Program-made: the position numbers and the translations under genes
Part shown: in pieces, positions 54,401-64,000 of the stretch
How positions within the stretch are numbered: position 1 is the first letter of the stretch
How the letters are laid out: each line of letters starts with the position of its first letter
Notes under the pieces: generated by a model
What the model saw: only the letters and a program-made list of their open reading frames with translations
Told to the model about the DNA's origin: nothing
The model's database searches: none
Source of the DNA: Osedax frankpressi
Lineage: Eukaryota; Annelida; Polychaeta; Sabellida; Siboglinidae
Assembly: GCA_964035775.1 (NCBI GenBank)
Contig: OZ038318.1
Span: 8,578,332 to 8,642,331, forward strand
Reading direction: 5' to 3'
Length of the DNA stretch: 64,000 nt

Positions 54401-54905
54401 TCTAATAACTCTACTTCTTTACCTTCTAATAACTCTACCTCTTTACCTTCTAATAACTCTACCTCTTTACCTTCTAATAACTCTACCTCTTTACCTTCTA
54501 ATAACTCTACCTCTTTACCTTCTAATAACTCTACCTCTTTACCTTCTAATAACTCTACCTCTTTACCTTCTAATAACTCTACCTCTTTACCTTCTAATAA
54601 CTCTACCTCTTTACCTTCCATTAACTCTACCTCTTTACCTTCCATTAACTCTACCTCTTTAGCTTCCATTAACTCTACCTCTTTACCTTCTAATAACTCT
54701 ACCTCTTTACCTTCTAATAACTCTACCTCTTTACCTTCTAATAACTCTACCTCTTTACCTTCTAATAACTCTACCTCTTTACCTTCCATTAACTCTACCT
54801 CTTTACCTTCCATTAACTCTACCTCTTTACCTTCCATTAACTCTACCTCTTTAGCTTCCATTAACTCTACGTCTTTACCTTCTAATAACTCTACTTCTTT
54901 ACCTT

Positions 54906-55340
54906 CTTTTACTTACTCTAAATATATTCTAAAACATCATTTTTATCTTTAAATGTATTCCGTAAAAATACATAAATTCACGCACATATATCTACATAAT
55001 TCAAAGTGATTTGGAACTTTATGAAAATTAGAAAATAATAAATAATCATACAAATAAAAACAAATTAAATTAATATTCTTATAAATATTATCCTATTATG
55101 ATTATTATTCTGTCATTTTTCTACCAATACTAATAATTATATGAATTATTTCATTAATTATAAATATAAAAATTAAACAAATAAGAAACTTGATTAATAA
55201 AAATGTATTAGTTTTATCTCAATAAATAACATAACTTTGAATGCTTTTCAAAGTGAAGTTATATATGGAAAATAGATATTGCATAATGTAAGTGATGTTT
55301 ATGACTAGATAAGATCAAATCTTTATAAATAGATCTTGAA
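54906..55340. other. AT-rich spacer
   Basis: Unique AT-rich DNA after the array. Nothing recognised. Confidence 0.6.
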
Positions 55341-55348
55341 TGGAAATA

Positions 55349-55474
55349 TCATACACAATTTTTAACATATAACAGTTTATTCCATGTTTCTCTTCCCAAA
55401 TTCCCAAGTTTTCCTGCAACTATATCAAAGCTACTGTTTGACCATTCTATAACATGGTTCCGTTTATATGGGTG
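55349..55474 (-). CDS. Candidate terminal exon, product unknown
   Basis: A strong acceptor (TATTTTCTCTAATATCTAG) is followed in phase 0 by HPYKRNHVIEWSNSSFDIVA, GKLGNLGRETWNKLLYVKNC, V and a stop at 55349. It lies 500 bp past the canopy stop on the same strand. It could be the end of a separate gene, an alternative last exon, or a mobile-element piece. No upstream partner was found between it and the canopy gene, and I recognise no family. Confidence 0.38.
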   Translation of the reverse strand, partial: HPYKRNHVIEWSNSSFDIVAGKLGNLGRETWNKLLYVKNCV

Positions 55475-55969
55475 CTAGATATTAGAGAAAATACTTTTCG
55501 TCACTAATCGATAAAATCTGAACACTATTTCTCAAAATACATAAAATGTTTAATATAAATATGTAAATTACAATTATATCAAAAATTATTAATTAATAAT
55601 AAATTACTATTACGAGATGACTCATTCTATTTTGAATGTGGTGAAATAAATTGAACTATTTTAAAATCTGCATTAGAAGTTATTTAAATTCATTTTAGAT
55701 GTGGATTCTAAACTACAACTTTTATGAAATAGTTTTAGGTTAAATTTATTATTTTAGACAGTTTTTTACCACTTTATAGTAACAATGATATATTGGTATA
55801 TATATAAATTAAGTATATATAAATTAAGTATATATAAATTGAAATTTATAAATTGATATTTAAGAATGTTGTAAAAAACAAAATTATTTAAATGATTTAT
55901 ATAAAACTATATACATATACTGTACAGTTGTACAGTTGTCGTAACGTATTGCCATAAAGGTCAAGTGCA

Positions 55970-58900
55970 CTAGAGTTCACCTCCGCCACGGTTTAGCGTT
56001 TCCTTCTTGACGCCGGCGTCGCCCTTGGATCTCGTTCTCTCGGCGTCGAGCTTAGCGTCGTCTGACGCGCGTCTACGTTTGACGGCTTCGAAGCCGTCGG
56101 CGTCGACGTCGTCGTCGGCGTCTTCCGCAGCAGCCTCCTTCCTTTCGGCTTCGTCGGCCAAAGCGGCTTTCCGGCGCAGGGCGTCCGCCTTCGCCCGCGC
56201 TTCGACCTGCTCCAGCTCCACCTGGCGTCGGCGAATCGCGGCCCATTCGGCGCGATCGCGTTGCTGCTTCTTGCTGGCCGTGTTCTCCATGTGCTCGTTG
56301 TCGTGGCGCAGCGACGCGTCCTTGTCGATCAGCTTTTGATCCTTGACCTCGGAGAGGCAACGCGACGGGAATCGCTTCTTGACGAGGTAGCGATCGCGGC
56401 ACAGGAAGTCGAGCAACGAGTGCGTGGCCTGAAGGTCGTAGTACCACTTCTCAATGTCGTCCTCGTACGCTTCGGCCATGGTGTAGCACTGCGTAAGGGG
56501 GCGTGGTTAAACGAGCAAGGGGCGTGGTTAACGAGCAAGGGCGTGGTTAACGAGCAATGGGGTGTGGTTAACGAACAAGGGGCGTGGTTAACGAACAAGG
56601 GGGCGTGGTTAACGAGCAATGGGGCGTGGTTAACGAGCAATGGGGCGTGGTTAACGAGCAATGGGGCGTGGTTAACGAGCAAGGGGGCGCTGCGAAACGA
56701 AGCCAGATAGAGAATTACGAAGGAAGGAGAAATTTGAGAGTTTGGGGCGCTGTTGTAGTCGGTCAGCTGTTACTTTAGATGTATTCGAGGAGTGGGGATA
56801 GCGGGGGGCATGGCGTGGGGATAGCGGGGGGGGGTATGGCGTGGGGATAGCGGGGGGCATGGCGTGGGGATAGCGGGGGGGGGGTATGGCGTGGGGATAG
56901 CGGGGGGCATGGCGTGGGGATAGCGGGGGGGGGGGGTATGGCGTGGGGATAGCGGGGGGGGGTATGGCGTGGGGATAGCGGGGGGCATGGCGTGGGGATA
57001 GCGGGGGGCATGGCGTGGGGATAGCGGGGGGGGGGTATGGCGTGGGGATAGCGGGGGGGGGTATGGCGTGGGGATAGCGGGGGGGTATGGCGTGGGGAAA
57101 AGTGTCGATGGCGTAGTCGGGGGGGGGGGGGGGGGGGTGTGCCCTACTAACGGCTCTCTGCATTTTGGAGACCTCTGTAGAAGCTTCGTCCCACATCTCT
57201 TCAGGGAAACCTAACTCGACTTTTACTCCTACGTCGAGGGAGTGGTGTACGGGTGATTTAGATAGAAATGGGAAGTTAGTGTCACGGGGGGAAGGGGGAA
57301 GTGGGAGTAGGGGGAGTGGTGTGCGGGTGTTTTAGATGGAAATGGGAAGTTAGTGTCACGGGGGGGAGGGGGAGTGATGATCTATAGAAAGATAAAGAAG
57401 GTCTAAAGATAACCTTTGTGCTGCAAGGCGTGTAACACTGACATTGTTTCAGAACGTCCCTTTTCGTACCTATGAAATAGAGTTTCAGTGAAATGCTTTT
57501 AATTCCAAATAATAAGTACAATTATATCTTTATTGGTTTTGATTTAATTTATTCTCAGTTTTAAATGAATAGTTCTAGTGTTAAAATATGAATTTTTACA
57601 GATGTGGATTATTACCAGTAAAATTTGATATATTAATTATATTATATTAATTTAATGTAAATGTAAATGATATGATAATTATATTTATCTTCTAATTATG
57701 ATTTTAATATTTTAATATTTATATACAATTAGACAATACTACTAAATTATGTACCTTATAATATAACTATATATTATTTTTTTAAATATGTAAATAGAAC
57801 CGATAATAGTTTATATTCGCATTTATAAAGTTAGATAAAAAGTATCTTACAATGCAGTATCTATGTATATAGGTTCTATTTAAATAAACATTGTAAAATA
57901 TATATGAATTGCATAATTTGTATTGTAACACACTAGATAGTATAAATCTATTTTATAACACATTTACATTTGCATGCCTTATCTATAAACATAATAGCAT
58001 TATAAAAAACTTGATTTATACAATAAACAATATATATAATATAGATACAATATATGGATATTACACAGATTGTCTCCATTGAATACAAGAAAATAATGCT
58101 TAATCATAGATAAGCTTAATCATAGATTCTAGATATATATTCAGTACATAGAATACAACAAATAAAGTGTAAGGAAATATAGATACCGTGACCTTTTCCC
58201 TACTTCACATCTATCTTACATTGTACATTTAGAGATGCTTTCATCCCTGATCTATTTAAACTCCTCGACCCCGTCGTCCCATCTCTACCCTTCGACCTCC
58301 GTCGGGACACGGGGAACGATATCTCACCTCAGCGAACCCTTCCTTTCAGCGTGAACCTGGTACTCCAAAATTTTGTCGCAGACGTGAGGGTCGAGCAACG
58401 CTTCCGTAAGTCGCAACTCCGAAGTCTGGTATTGGAAACTCTTCGTTTTATCCAAACCGTGGCCGGTTTCAATAACCTACGGGAGAAATGTTTAGGTTAA
58501 GAATTTCGTTTAAAGGGACTAATTAGTAGAAGAGGAGAAGATGAACTAATTAGTATAACTACTAATAAATATAATATAGATTCATAATTGACATCGATAT
58601 ACAAATTTAGTATAATTTATTAATTGGTTTAAATATTGATTATGCCAAAATAAATAATAAAGTGAATTTGTGATGTACTAAACATATTATATATTAAAAA
58701 GAAAATCAACATATTAACATCAAAATGAAAATCATATCTAAAGTTTAAAATTTAAAGAATTAAACTCTCGTAAATAGTAATTGAATAAATTTGGTTATGT
58801 TTTATTGTTAGGCCATAATGTGATTACTGTAATTACTGACCCAAATCAAAATTAGGAGACAAAAAAGGAAAAAAATAATAATTAGAAATGATTATTTTGA

Positions 58901-61475
58901 TGGATGACAAAAATTATTGAAATTGTTATTGTTATAAATTTATATTTATGTATATTTAATACGAATAGAGTTATACTTGTAAACTATATATATATATGTA
59001 ATCATATTATATGATATTAGATATATATAATATATGTTTATATATACCTACTAAACCATGGAGACTGACACAGATTAGATAACCTATGGGTTTTATATAT
59101 ATATTTATTACATATATATTATAACATAAATATTTATTATCAACAAATATTTTTAGAAACTAAGTAAAGAATGAACAGATTTTAAATTGTGTGATATTTC
59201 AAAATAATTATTATGAGTATATTTTTTGGTTTATTGAATATTATGGAATATGAATAATATTTATACTATTTAATATAAGAATATCAAATACTAATTTACT
59301 TTTTTATACACTCGAAATAAACTGTTATTAAAAGTGTTATTTTATATACATTATACATTTATATTATATACATTTATATACATTTATGATATTAAGGAAA
59401 TTTCATAAAATAAATTGTTTTTAAATATTTCGATTTTCTTTAATCGTTGCATTCTTTTCTTTAAGGCTATTCCATGTACAATGTGAGCAAAAGAAAAATG
59501 TCTTATTTTATTGCTCCGCCTTTAATTAAATATTATATTAACATCTTAGATTTTCAACTCTTATCAACTTCCATAAACTAGCTTATATAATTAATTTTAT
59601 ACAGAGATGTTATATAATTAAGTTTATTTAAAGGTTATATAATTAATGTTATGCAGAGAGGTTATGAATTAAGTTTATACAGAAAGATTATATAATTAAT
59701 TTATACAGAAAGATTCTATAATTAATTTTATACAGAAAGATTATATAATTAATTGTATACAGAGGTTATATAATTAAGTTTATTCTTGTATAATCAAGTG
59801 TATTATTAATAGTATCTTCAAAAAAATTCTTCATAGCAAATATCTTTTTATCAAGCAAATAAATTCATTATTCATTATTGATCACTATCAATTATAATAG
59901 TCCGAGCACGACAACACCACAGACTATGTTATTAGCTGAAACGGTATTCATAGAAATGAATATTCGAATTCTAATATTACAGAATATTCTAATATTCCTT
60001 TTTGCGATATTATTATCCATAGAGTATATATCCTATAGAATTAACTGTGGGAATTTCATTTCAATATTTAAACAATTGCTCATCTATTATTACCATTATC
60101 TTTATGTAGAGTATAATATTTAGATTATAAATATTTTATAAAAAAACTTCTAGAATTCAGTGGAATGAAAATCATGAGATTGAGTTCATTATATGACTTA
60201 TCGTGAGTTGGTTCTACATATGTTTGGTTTTGTAATACTCGACAGCGAATAATCTCACGTGTTACAGTTACAAAAACTCTATAATGATCTAGTAATGATT
60301 ATGATAGAAATTATTTATATATATATATATATGGGAAAGTCAGTGAAATTGGGTCAAATCTAAATTCGCCAACTTGAAATCAGGAATAATTAATATGAAA
60401 TTTTTAAGCAAAAAAAAAATTGGGCAAACCAAGAAATTTTCTTTTATATTATAGTTCACACAAATACATTTCTATAAAATCCGCTATTAATACAATTCCT
60501 GTTAGCTTATTCATAATAGTCTGCGTTATATATCTTTTGTTATCTAATGCGTATTCGCTGAATCTTGTCGGTTACCCTTTAGTGAACACACTACATTACA
60601 CTACATTACACTACATTACACTACATTACACTACATTACACTACATTACACTACATTACACTACATTACACTACATTACACTACATTACACTACATTACA
60701 CTACATTACACTACATTACACTACATTACACTACATTACACTACATTACACTACATTACACTACATTACACTACATTACACTACATTACACTACATTACA
60801 CTACATTACACTACATTACACTACATTACACTACATTACACTACATTACACTACATTACACTACATTACACTACATTACACTACATTACACTACATTTCA
60901 ATACATTACACTATATATTCTCATGAAGGAATTTTTATAATTACTTAACAAATTACACTTATACATTCAGTGGTTTATTTGTCATGCTACCAGATAACAG
61001 TCAGTATATTGCCGGAATGAATCAATGTGATTTTTCACCAATAAAGTTTAATCATATAAAACAATTTCAAATATTATTTATATACTGTTATATATTTAAA
61101 TTTGGTTGTCAATTTTCAACCGAATTATAATAAATTAATATTACTATTTACTATATTAAAGTATTTATTAAATAGTTAACTTATAAGTAGTATCTATTAT
61201 ATAGTTGGTTAATAATAAGTTATTAAAATCGTGATAAAAAATGTAATAGTCTAACAATATACAGATATGTATGTAATTATTACCATTTTTGAAGATGTTT
61301 CCCTTAGCCTGGTCATTAATTCTGTAGCAAAAAACTTGCAAACTTCACAAGGAGACGGTTCTCGGATGCTGGGATCAGTACTTCGGTATACTGGGTCAAT
61401 GTTTGGATCATCGTCGTCTGTCATACAATATGCGAAATAAATAAAACTAACAAAAACTACAACAGTAAAATGCAT
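55970..61475 (-). CDS. CNPY3: Canopy-family ER co-chaperone (CNPY3/4 type)
   Basis: Five coding exons: 61284-61475, 58328-58476, 57414-57469, 57152-57228 and 55970-56488, all GT-AG with matching phases, giving 330 residues. The first ATG (61475) opens a signal peptide, MHFTVVVFVSFIYFAYC. Family blocks follow: PCEVCKFFATEL, VIETGHGLDKTKSFQYQTSE, LRLTEALLDPHVCDKILEY, YEKGRSETMSVLHALQHKGV, KVELGFPEEMWDEASTEVSK, and CYTMAEAYEDDIEKWYYD with FLCRDRYL. The six saposin-type cysteines are present at 43, 46, 97, 159, 188 and 202. In vertebrates CNPY3 (PRAT4A) works with HSP90B1 in folding Toll-like receptors, and CNPY4 is its paralogue; I cannot choose between them. The tail after residue 205 is long, Lys/Glu/Asp-rich and ends GGGEL, only loosely like an ER-retention signal. 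Exons 4-5 are GC-rich and intron 4 is almost all minisatellite. The usual longest ORFs in this region start at non-ATG codons or inside exon 5. Confidence 0.93.
56499..56688. repeat. GC-rich 20-22 bp minisatellite in canopy intron 4
   Basis: About nine copies of GGGCGTGGTTAACGAGCAAG with CAAT, GAAC and GTGTGG variants. It starts about ten bases upstream of the exon 5 acceptor, so on the transcript it is the C-rich tract before that acceptor. Overlapping ORFs such as VNEQGAWLT repeats are products of the array. Confidence 0.95.
56786..57105. repeat. G-rich minisatellite with variable G runs
   Basis: About 13 copies of ATGGCGTGGGGATAGCGG followed by G runs of 4 to about 12 and CATGG or TATGG. 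The G-run length differs from copy to copy. On the canopy transcript the strand is C-rich. The plus strand has strong quadruplex potential. Pro/His-rich ORFs on the minus strand are its translations. Confidence 0.95.
57119..57137 (+). repeat. Homopolymer of 19 G
   Basis: An uninterrupted run of 19 G starting 14 bases past the exon 4 donor of the canopy gene (on the coding strand, GTTAGTAGGGCACA followed by the C run). Its true length is uncertain because such runs are error-prone in sequencing. Confidence 0.9.
57241..57375. repeat. 74-bp tandem duplication in canopy intron 3
   Basis: The block AGTGGTGTACGGGTGATTTA through GTTAGTGTCACGGGGGG is repeated at 57315 with few changes (GTGCGGGTGTTTT). 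Copy starts are 74 bp apart. Together with short G runs it fills most of the 185-bp intron between exons 3 and 4. Confidence 0.9.
59580..59795. repeat. Degenerate ~27-30 bp tandem repeat in canopy intron 1
   Basis: About eight imperfect copies of TTATATAATTAATTTTATAC followed by AGAAAGA or AGAGG, with length changes. It lies in the first canopy intron. Confidence 0.82.
60588..60904. repeat. 10-bp tandem array in canopy intron 1
   Basis: About 32 copies of CACTACATTA, nearly perfect except at the right end. The 168-codon ORF across it (60420-60926) owes its second half to the repeat. The ORF's first part has a hydrophobic stretch, but there is no support for a gene inside the intron. Confidence 0.96.
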
Positions 61476-61515
61476 TTTGATACTATAATTCACAAATATT
61501 TCTAGGATTCAGATA

Positions 61516-61552
61516 TTTATAAAATAATATATATATATTAAATGCTGATTGG
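61516..61552 (-). promoter_or_regulatory. Possible canopy core promoter
   Basis: Read on the minus strand, CCAAT (61548-61552) and TATAAA (61516-61521) lie about 75 and 40 bases upstream of the canopy ATG at 61475. The order is right for a short 5-prime UTR. AT-rich surroundings make a chance TATAAA plausible. Confidence 0.35.
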
Positions 61553-61677
61553 ATGAAATAAAGTAATACAAAGATTGCAAAATATATAATACAATAATAG
61601 ATCAATATATTATAGACAATTAAATATGGTAAAATATTAAAATAACTATAGTTACAAATATATGATTTATATTTTAA

Positions 61678-61837
61678 TTCCGGAAATAATGTTCCAAATT
61701 GTACTAATTATTCGGAAATTTATTTCAAATTATAAACAATTATTCCGGAATAATTGATTATAATTTATAACAAATGTTCCAGAAAAAGGTGTTCACGAAT
61801 TTCCGAAATAGTTTTTCCAAATTATTCCGGAATATTC
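61678..61837. promoter_or_regulatory. Cluster of heat-shock-element-like TTCnnGAA pairs
   Basis: Five inverted pairs of the form TTCnnGAA begin at 61678, 61743, 61777, 61792 and 61825. The last extends to TTCCGGAATATTC, a correctly spaced three-pentamer HSF site. The cluster lies about 200-360 bp upstream of the canopy ATG. AATTATTCCGGAATAATT at 61738-61755 is an 18-bp palindrome. Part of the cluster may come from an old repeat based on this palindrome, so function is uncertain. Confidence 0.4.
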
Positions 61838-61839
61838 CA

Positions 61840-62905
61840 AAAAAAATGTTTGCTGGGTATATTTGAAATTATCTGCGTGTGATAAATAAAAGTTATATTG
61901 AGACCAATTCAACATCCATAAAATATAAATTAACAATATATTTGGAAATAATTTGCACAATTTATTAAATATATTCTATGTAAATAAATCGGAATAGTTC
62001 ATAGCCTATAGCCAATGCTATAAAAACATATCAAAATAATATATTCCAAAGATTATTGATCATATCCATAGATTTGTAATTTTCAACATTTTTGAAAATA
62101 TAACCAATAATATTAAAATTACCAGTAATATTAAAATTACCTACAAATATTGTTATAAGTATAAAATAAGAATAAGTATAAATAATATTAATAATATAAA
62201 CAATAAATACTAGAAATTATTTAAATTACAACCTAATCATTAAATATATTTTAAATAACGTATTTTACCTATTATATTAAATCGTTAATAATTATATAAT
62301 ATATTTAGTAATATAATGATTTTTTTATCATCTTCAAATATAAATATATAATAACCTTGCTAAAATAATGATTTTTAAATAAAATATTAGTTAGGTAGTA
62401 ATGTGAATAGTGAATTTTCAAAATAATTGGAACCAGAAGTAAATACGTATTTATAAATGTAGTATAATAAGATTTCATTGTAGTTATATTTGTGCCCAGA
62501 GGAAGATATTTCACAGGATAATATATATTACATAGTTTATATTAATACACAAACACTAATTATAAATAAAATATAAAGAATTAAAAAATATATATGCATG
62601 AAAATATAAAGTTTTATTAAATGTATTATAGAAAGATAATTGAAAAATTTAGTTTATAAAATATTTTGTAATATTTTACTATAAGCTATATTTATTATTA
62701 TACTCACAATACCTCATATCAAATATATCTGTATTAGAATAATTATGAATTTATCTAACATATAAATGATATCCTAAATAACAAATTCATATCAGAGATT
62801 AGAAAGATACTCGGTAGCATATCTATTCATAATAGCGTAATGTTTATTTACAAACAACTCACTTTTAATAATATATAATATATTTGGTATTTAAAAAATT
62901 AATGA
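61840..62905. other. AT-rich intergenic DNA
   Basis: Between the canopy promoter and the next gene's stop. The minus-strand ORF at 62305-62514 is AT-rich, Tyr/Ile/Leu-rich and begins at GTG; I leave it out. ATTAAA on the minus strand at about 62863-62868 suits polyadenylation of the upstream gene. Confidence 0.55.
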
Positions 62906-64000
62906 TCAAACTCCCAATACTTGCGTTGTTACATTTCTTTCACCTGGAGATCTTCGTAATCTTGGTTCATTTATTAACTCATTCATAGATATACCAATGC
63001 TGACAATAAATTAAGTATATTTCGACATTTATTTGTATGTAAATTTAAATGTTGATGAGTCCATTAAAACCTCTCTTACTCTCCATCTCCCTCTCTTTCC
63101 ATTACTTGCTCCGAGATGCTTTGAATCTTGACTTTGGTTTTTGATGAATTACCGAGTTGTCCTTAGAACTGGTAGCGATGTCGCGATGTTGGTTGTTATG
63201 GGGATTTTGGTGAGTGGGAGTCGTCAGCCTGTCGGTTGTCATAGTGTTGCGTTCCACTATTCCTCCGGTGAAAGCGGTGACAGGTGTCGGGAACTTGGTA
63301 GGTGTCTGTTAATATCAGTTAGCATAGGATTAGAATTGTATGTAGATATAGATTTAGAATAGAGTTAGTAGATGTAGGATTATAAATTTAAAATTTATAA
63401 ATTTAACAGTTGTGTCATTTCTATTGAAACTATTATTTTAAAACATATTTTCCTCAAGTTTCAATTTATTTTTATCTCTTATATATTAAAACACAATAAA
63501 TTGATTAATGAACATAAAACTATTAAATATCATATACTTAATTAGTATATTTCTAATAGATTGAATAAAATGCATACAATTATAATCATATTGATTGCAT
63601 ATTGAATGCATATATTTATTAATTAGATAATTTATAAGTTCATGTTGATCGCCATTAATGAATGCAATTGAGATACCTCTGCTTTCTTATTGTCTTCTTG
63701 TTTCTGTAATTCAGATATTGAAAGCTCGTTCATAGCAACTTGATTTTCTTTCTAAATTAGAGGAACTGGACGTTAGCAGTTTATAACAAAAGATAACATT
63801 GTTAAATAGATTAAGTGATGTATAAGGGTATGAGTTCATGCTGTAGTGCATAATAACAATAAACACAGTTATTCTACTAGAAATATAAGTTAAAGATTAA
63901 ATATTGAAATTGATTAAATATAATAAATAATTTGCATGTCATTTACCTAGATTACAATCAGTAAAGAATTGCAGTGCCATGGAATGACATTGTATGATTG
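62906..64000 (-). CDS. Last four exons of an unidentified gene (partial)
   Basis: Exon a (63947 to beyond the edge) reads IIQCHSMALQFFTDCNL plus one base, then GTAAAT. Exon b (63677-63747, acceptor TTTAGAAAG) completes Glu and reads NQVAMNELSISELQKQEDNK then KAE, then GTATCT. Exon c (63106-63305, acceptor GATATTAACAG) reads TPTKFPTPVTAFTGGIVERN, TMTTDRLTTPTHQNPHNNQH, RDIATSSKDNSVIHQKPKSR, FKASRS plus two bases, then GTAATG. Exon d (62906-62999, acceptor TTATTGTCAG) completes Asn and reads IGISMNELINEPRLRRSPGE then RNVTTQVLGV, stop. All four phases agree. The visible 138 residues are a short helical segment followed by a Thr/Asn/Lys-rich, probably disordered tail with a basic RLRRSP motif. ATTAAA follows about 40 bases after the stop. 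The 73-codon plus-strand ORF at 63141-63362 is antisense to exon c. No family recognised. Confidence 0.68.

Larger units (their letters stand above)
38178..54905. repeat. 24-bp satellite array, about 16.7 kb
   Basis: Close to 690 copies of AACTCTACCTCTTTACCTTC plus TAAT, interrupted by the assembly gap. The common variant is CCATTAACT; others include ACATCT, TTATCT, CTATTT and AACTCT. The plus strand is almost free of G. The unit is eight codons with no stop in one frame on each strand, so huge ORFs arise: plus repeats of SNNSTSLP (38130-45188) and minus repeats of GKEVELLE. The plus frame starts at GTG or TTG, not ATG. The minus ATGs come only from the CCATTAAC variant and recur throughout. 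I therefore treat these frames as non-genic. Confidence 0.97.

Noticed and set aside
56007-56778. Plus-strand Ser/Ala-rich ORF and VNEQGAWLT repeat ORF
   Set aside because: Opposite to canopy exon 5 and across an intronic minisatellite.
56672-57196. Pro/His-rich minus ORF with an ATG in MWDEAST
   Set aside because: It starts inside canopy exon 4 and runs through the intronic C-rich minisatellite; splicing at GTTAGT is expected instead.
59878-60123. 81-codon plus ORF with a hydrophobic segment
   Set aside because: Starts at TTG, lies in canopy intron 1, and has no splice or family support.
60560-60590. Thirteen-base match (TGTCGGTTACCCT) between the left side of the 10-bp array and the presumed LINE 5-prime region at 4.97 kb
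   Set aside because: Too short to claim a LINE remnant; possibly chance.
63141-63362. Plus-strand ORF resembling a secreted protein
   Set aside because: Antisense to a minus-strand exon that joins in phase to exons on both sides.

Overview
The window is AT-rich animal DNA, probably from an invertebrate. Genes are split into short exons by small GT-AG introns. The host genes include a canopy-family ER co-chaperone and a leucine-rich-repeat ectodomain, and the mobile DNA is LINE fragments of CR1/L2 and R2-like type. An N run of exactly 200 bases (47555-47754) marks a scaffold gap in a long-read assembly. No prokaryotic, CRISPR or organellar signal is present. I did not identify the species.

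Most of the sequence is tandem repeat: a 14-bp array at the left edge, an 8-bp-based array (8.5-10.1 kb), a 15-bp array (22.8-25.1 kb), a 12-bp array of about 7 kb (25.7-32.8 kb), a second 14-bp array (35.6-36.3 kb), a 24-bp array of about 16.7 kb (38.2-54.9 kb) and a 10-bp array (60.6-60.9 kb), plus many AC and AT microsatellites. The very long open frames in these arrays exist because the unit length is a multiple of three or the unit lacks stop codons. I do not call them genes.

The real genes are small exons, nearly all on the minus strand and mostly too short to stand out as long ORFs. The best is a complete five-exon canopy gene (CNPY3/4 type, 330 residues, 61475 down to 55970) with all six saposin-type cysteines and consistent exon phases. 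Upstream of it lie the last four exons of an unidentified gene (62906 to beyond 64000). Others are a 77-residue single-pass membrane protein in three exons (20336-21614), an LRR exon with an LRRCT cap and a separate signal-peptide exon (33626-34792), a two-exon gene end at 7380-7791, a multi-exon unknown at 2.6-3.6 kb, and isolated exon candidates at 14.9, 22.7 and 55.4 kb. One plus-strand gene (11181-11852) is AT-rich and unidentified. A plus-strand fragment at 19.4 kb keeps the S1 serine-protease spacing around the catalytic histidine.

LINE remains repeatedly end at tandem arrays: two CR1/L2-like copies end in AC/AT microsatellites, an R2-like piece abuts the 8-bp array, and a minus-strand RT fragment abuts the 14-bp array. 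The two GC-rich coding islands (LRR exon, canopy exons 4-5) both sit beside G-rich minisatellites. I found no convincing undescribed multi-gene system. The most unusual material is the array structure, the fold-back events, the repeat-filled canopy intron and the short-exon genes.
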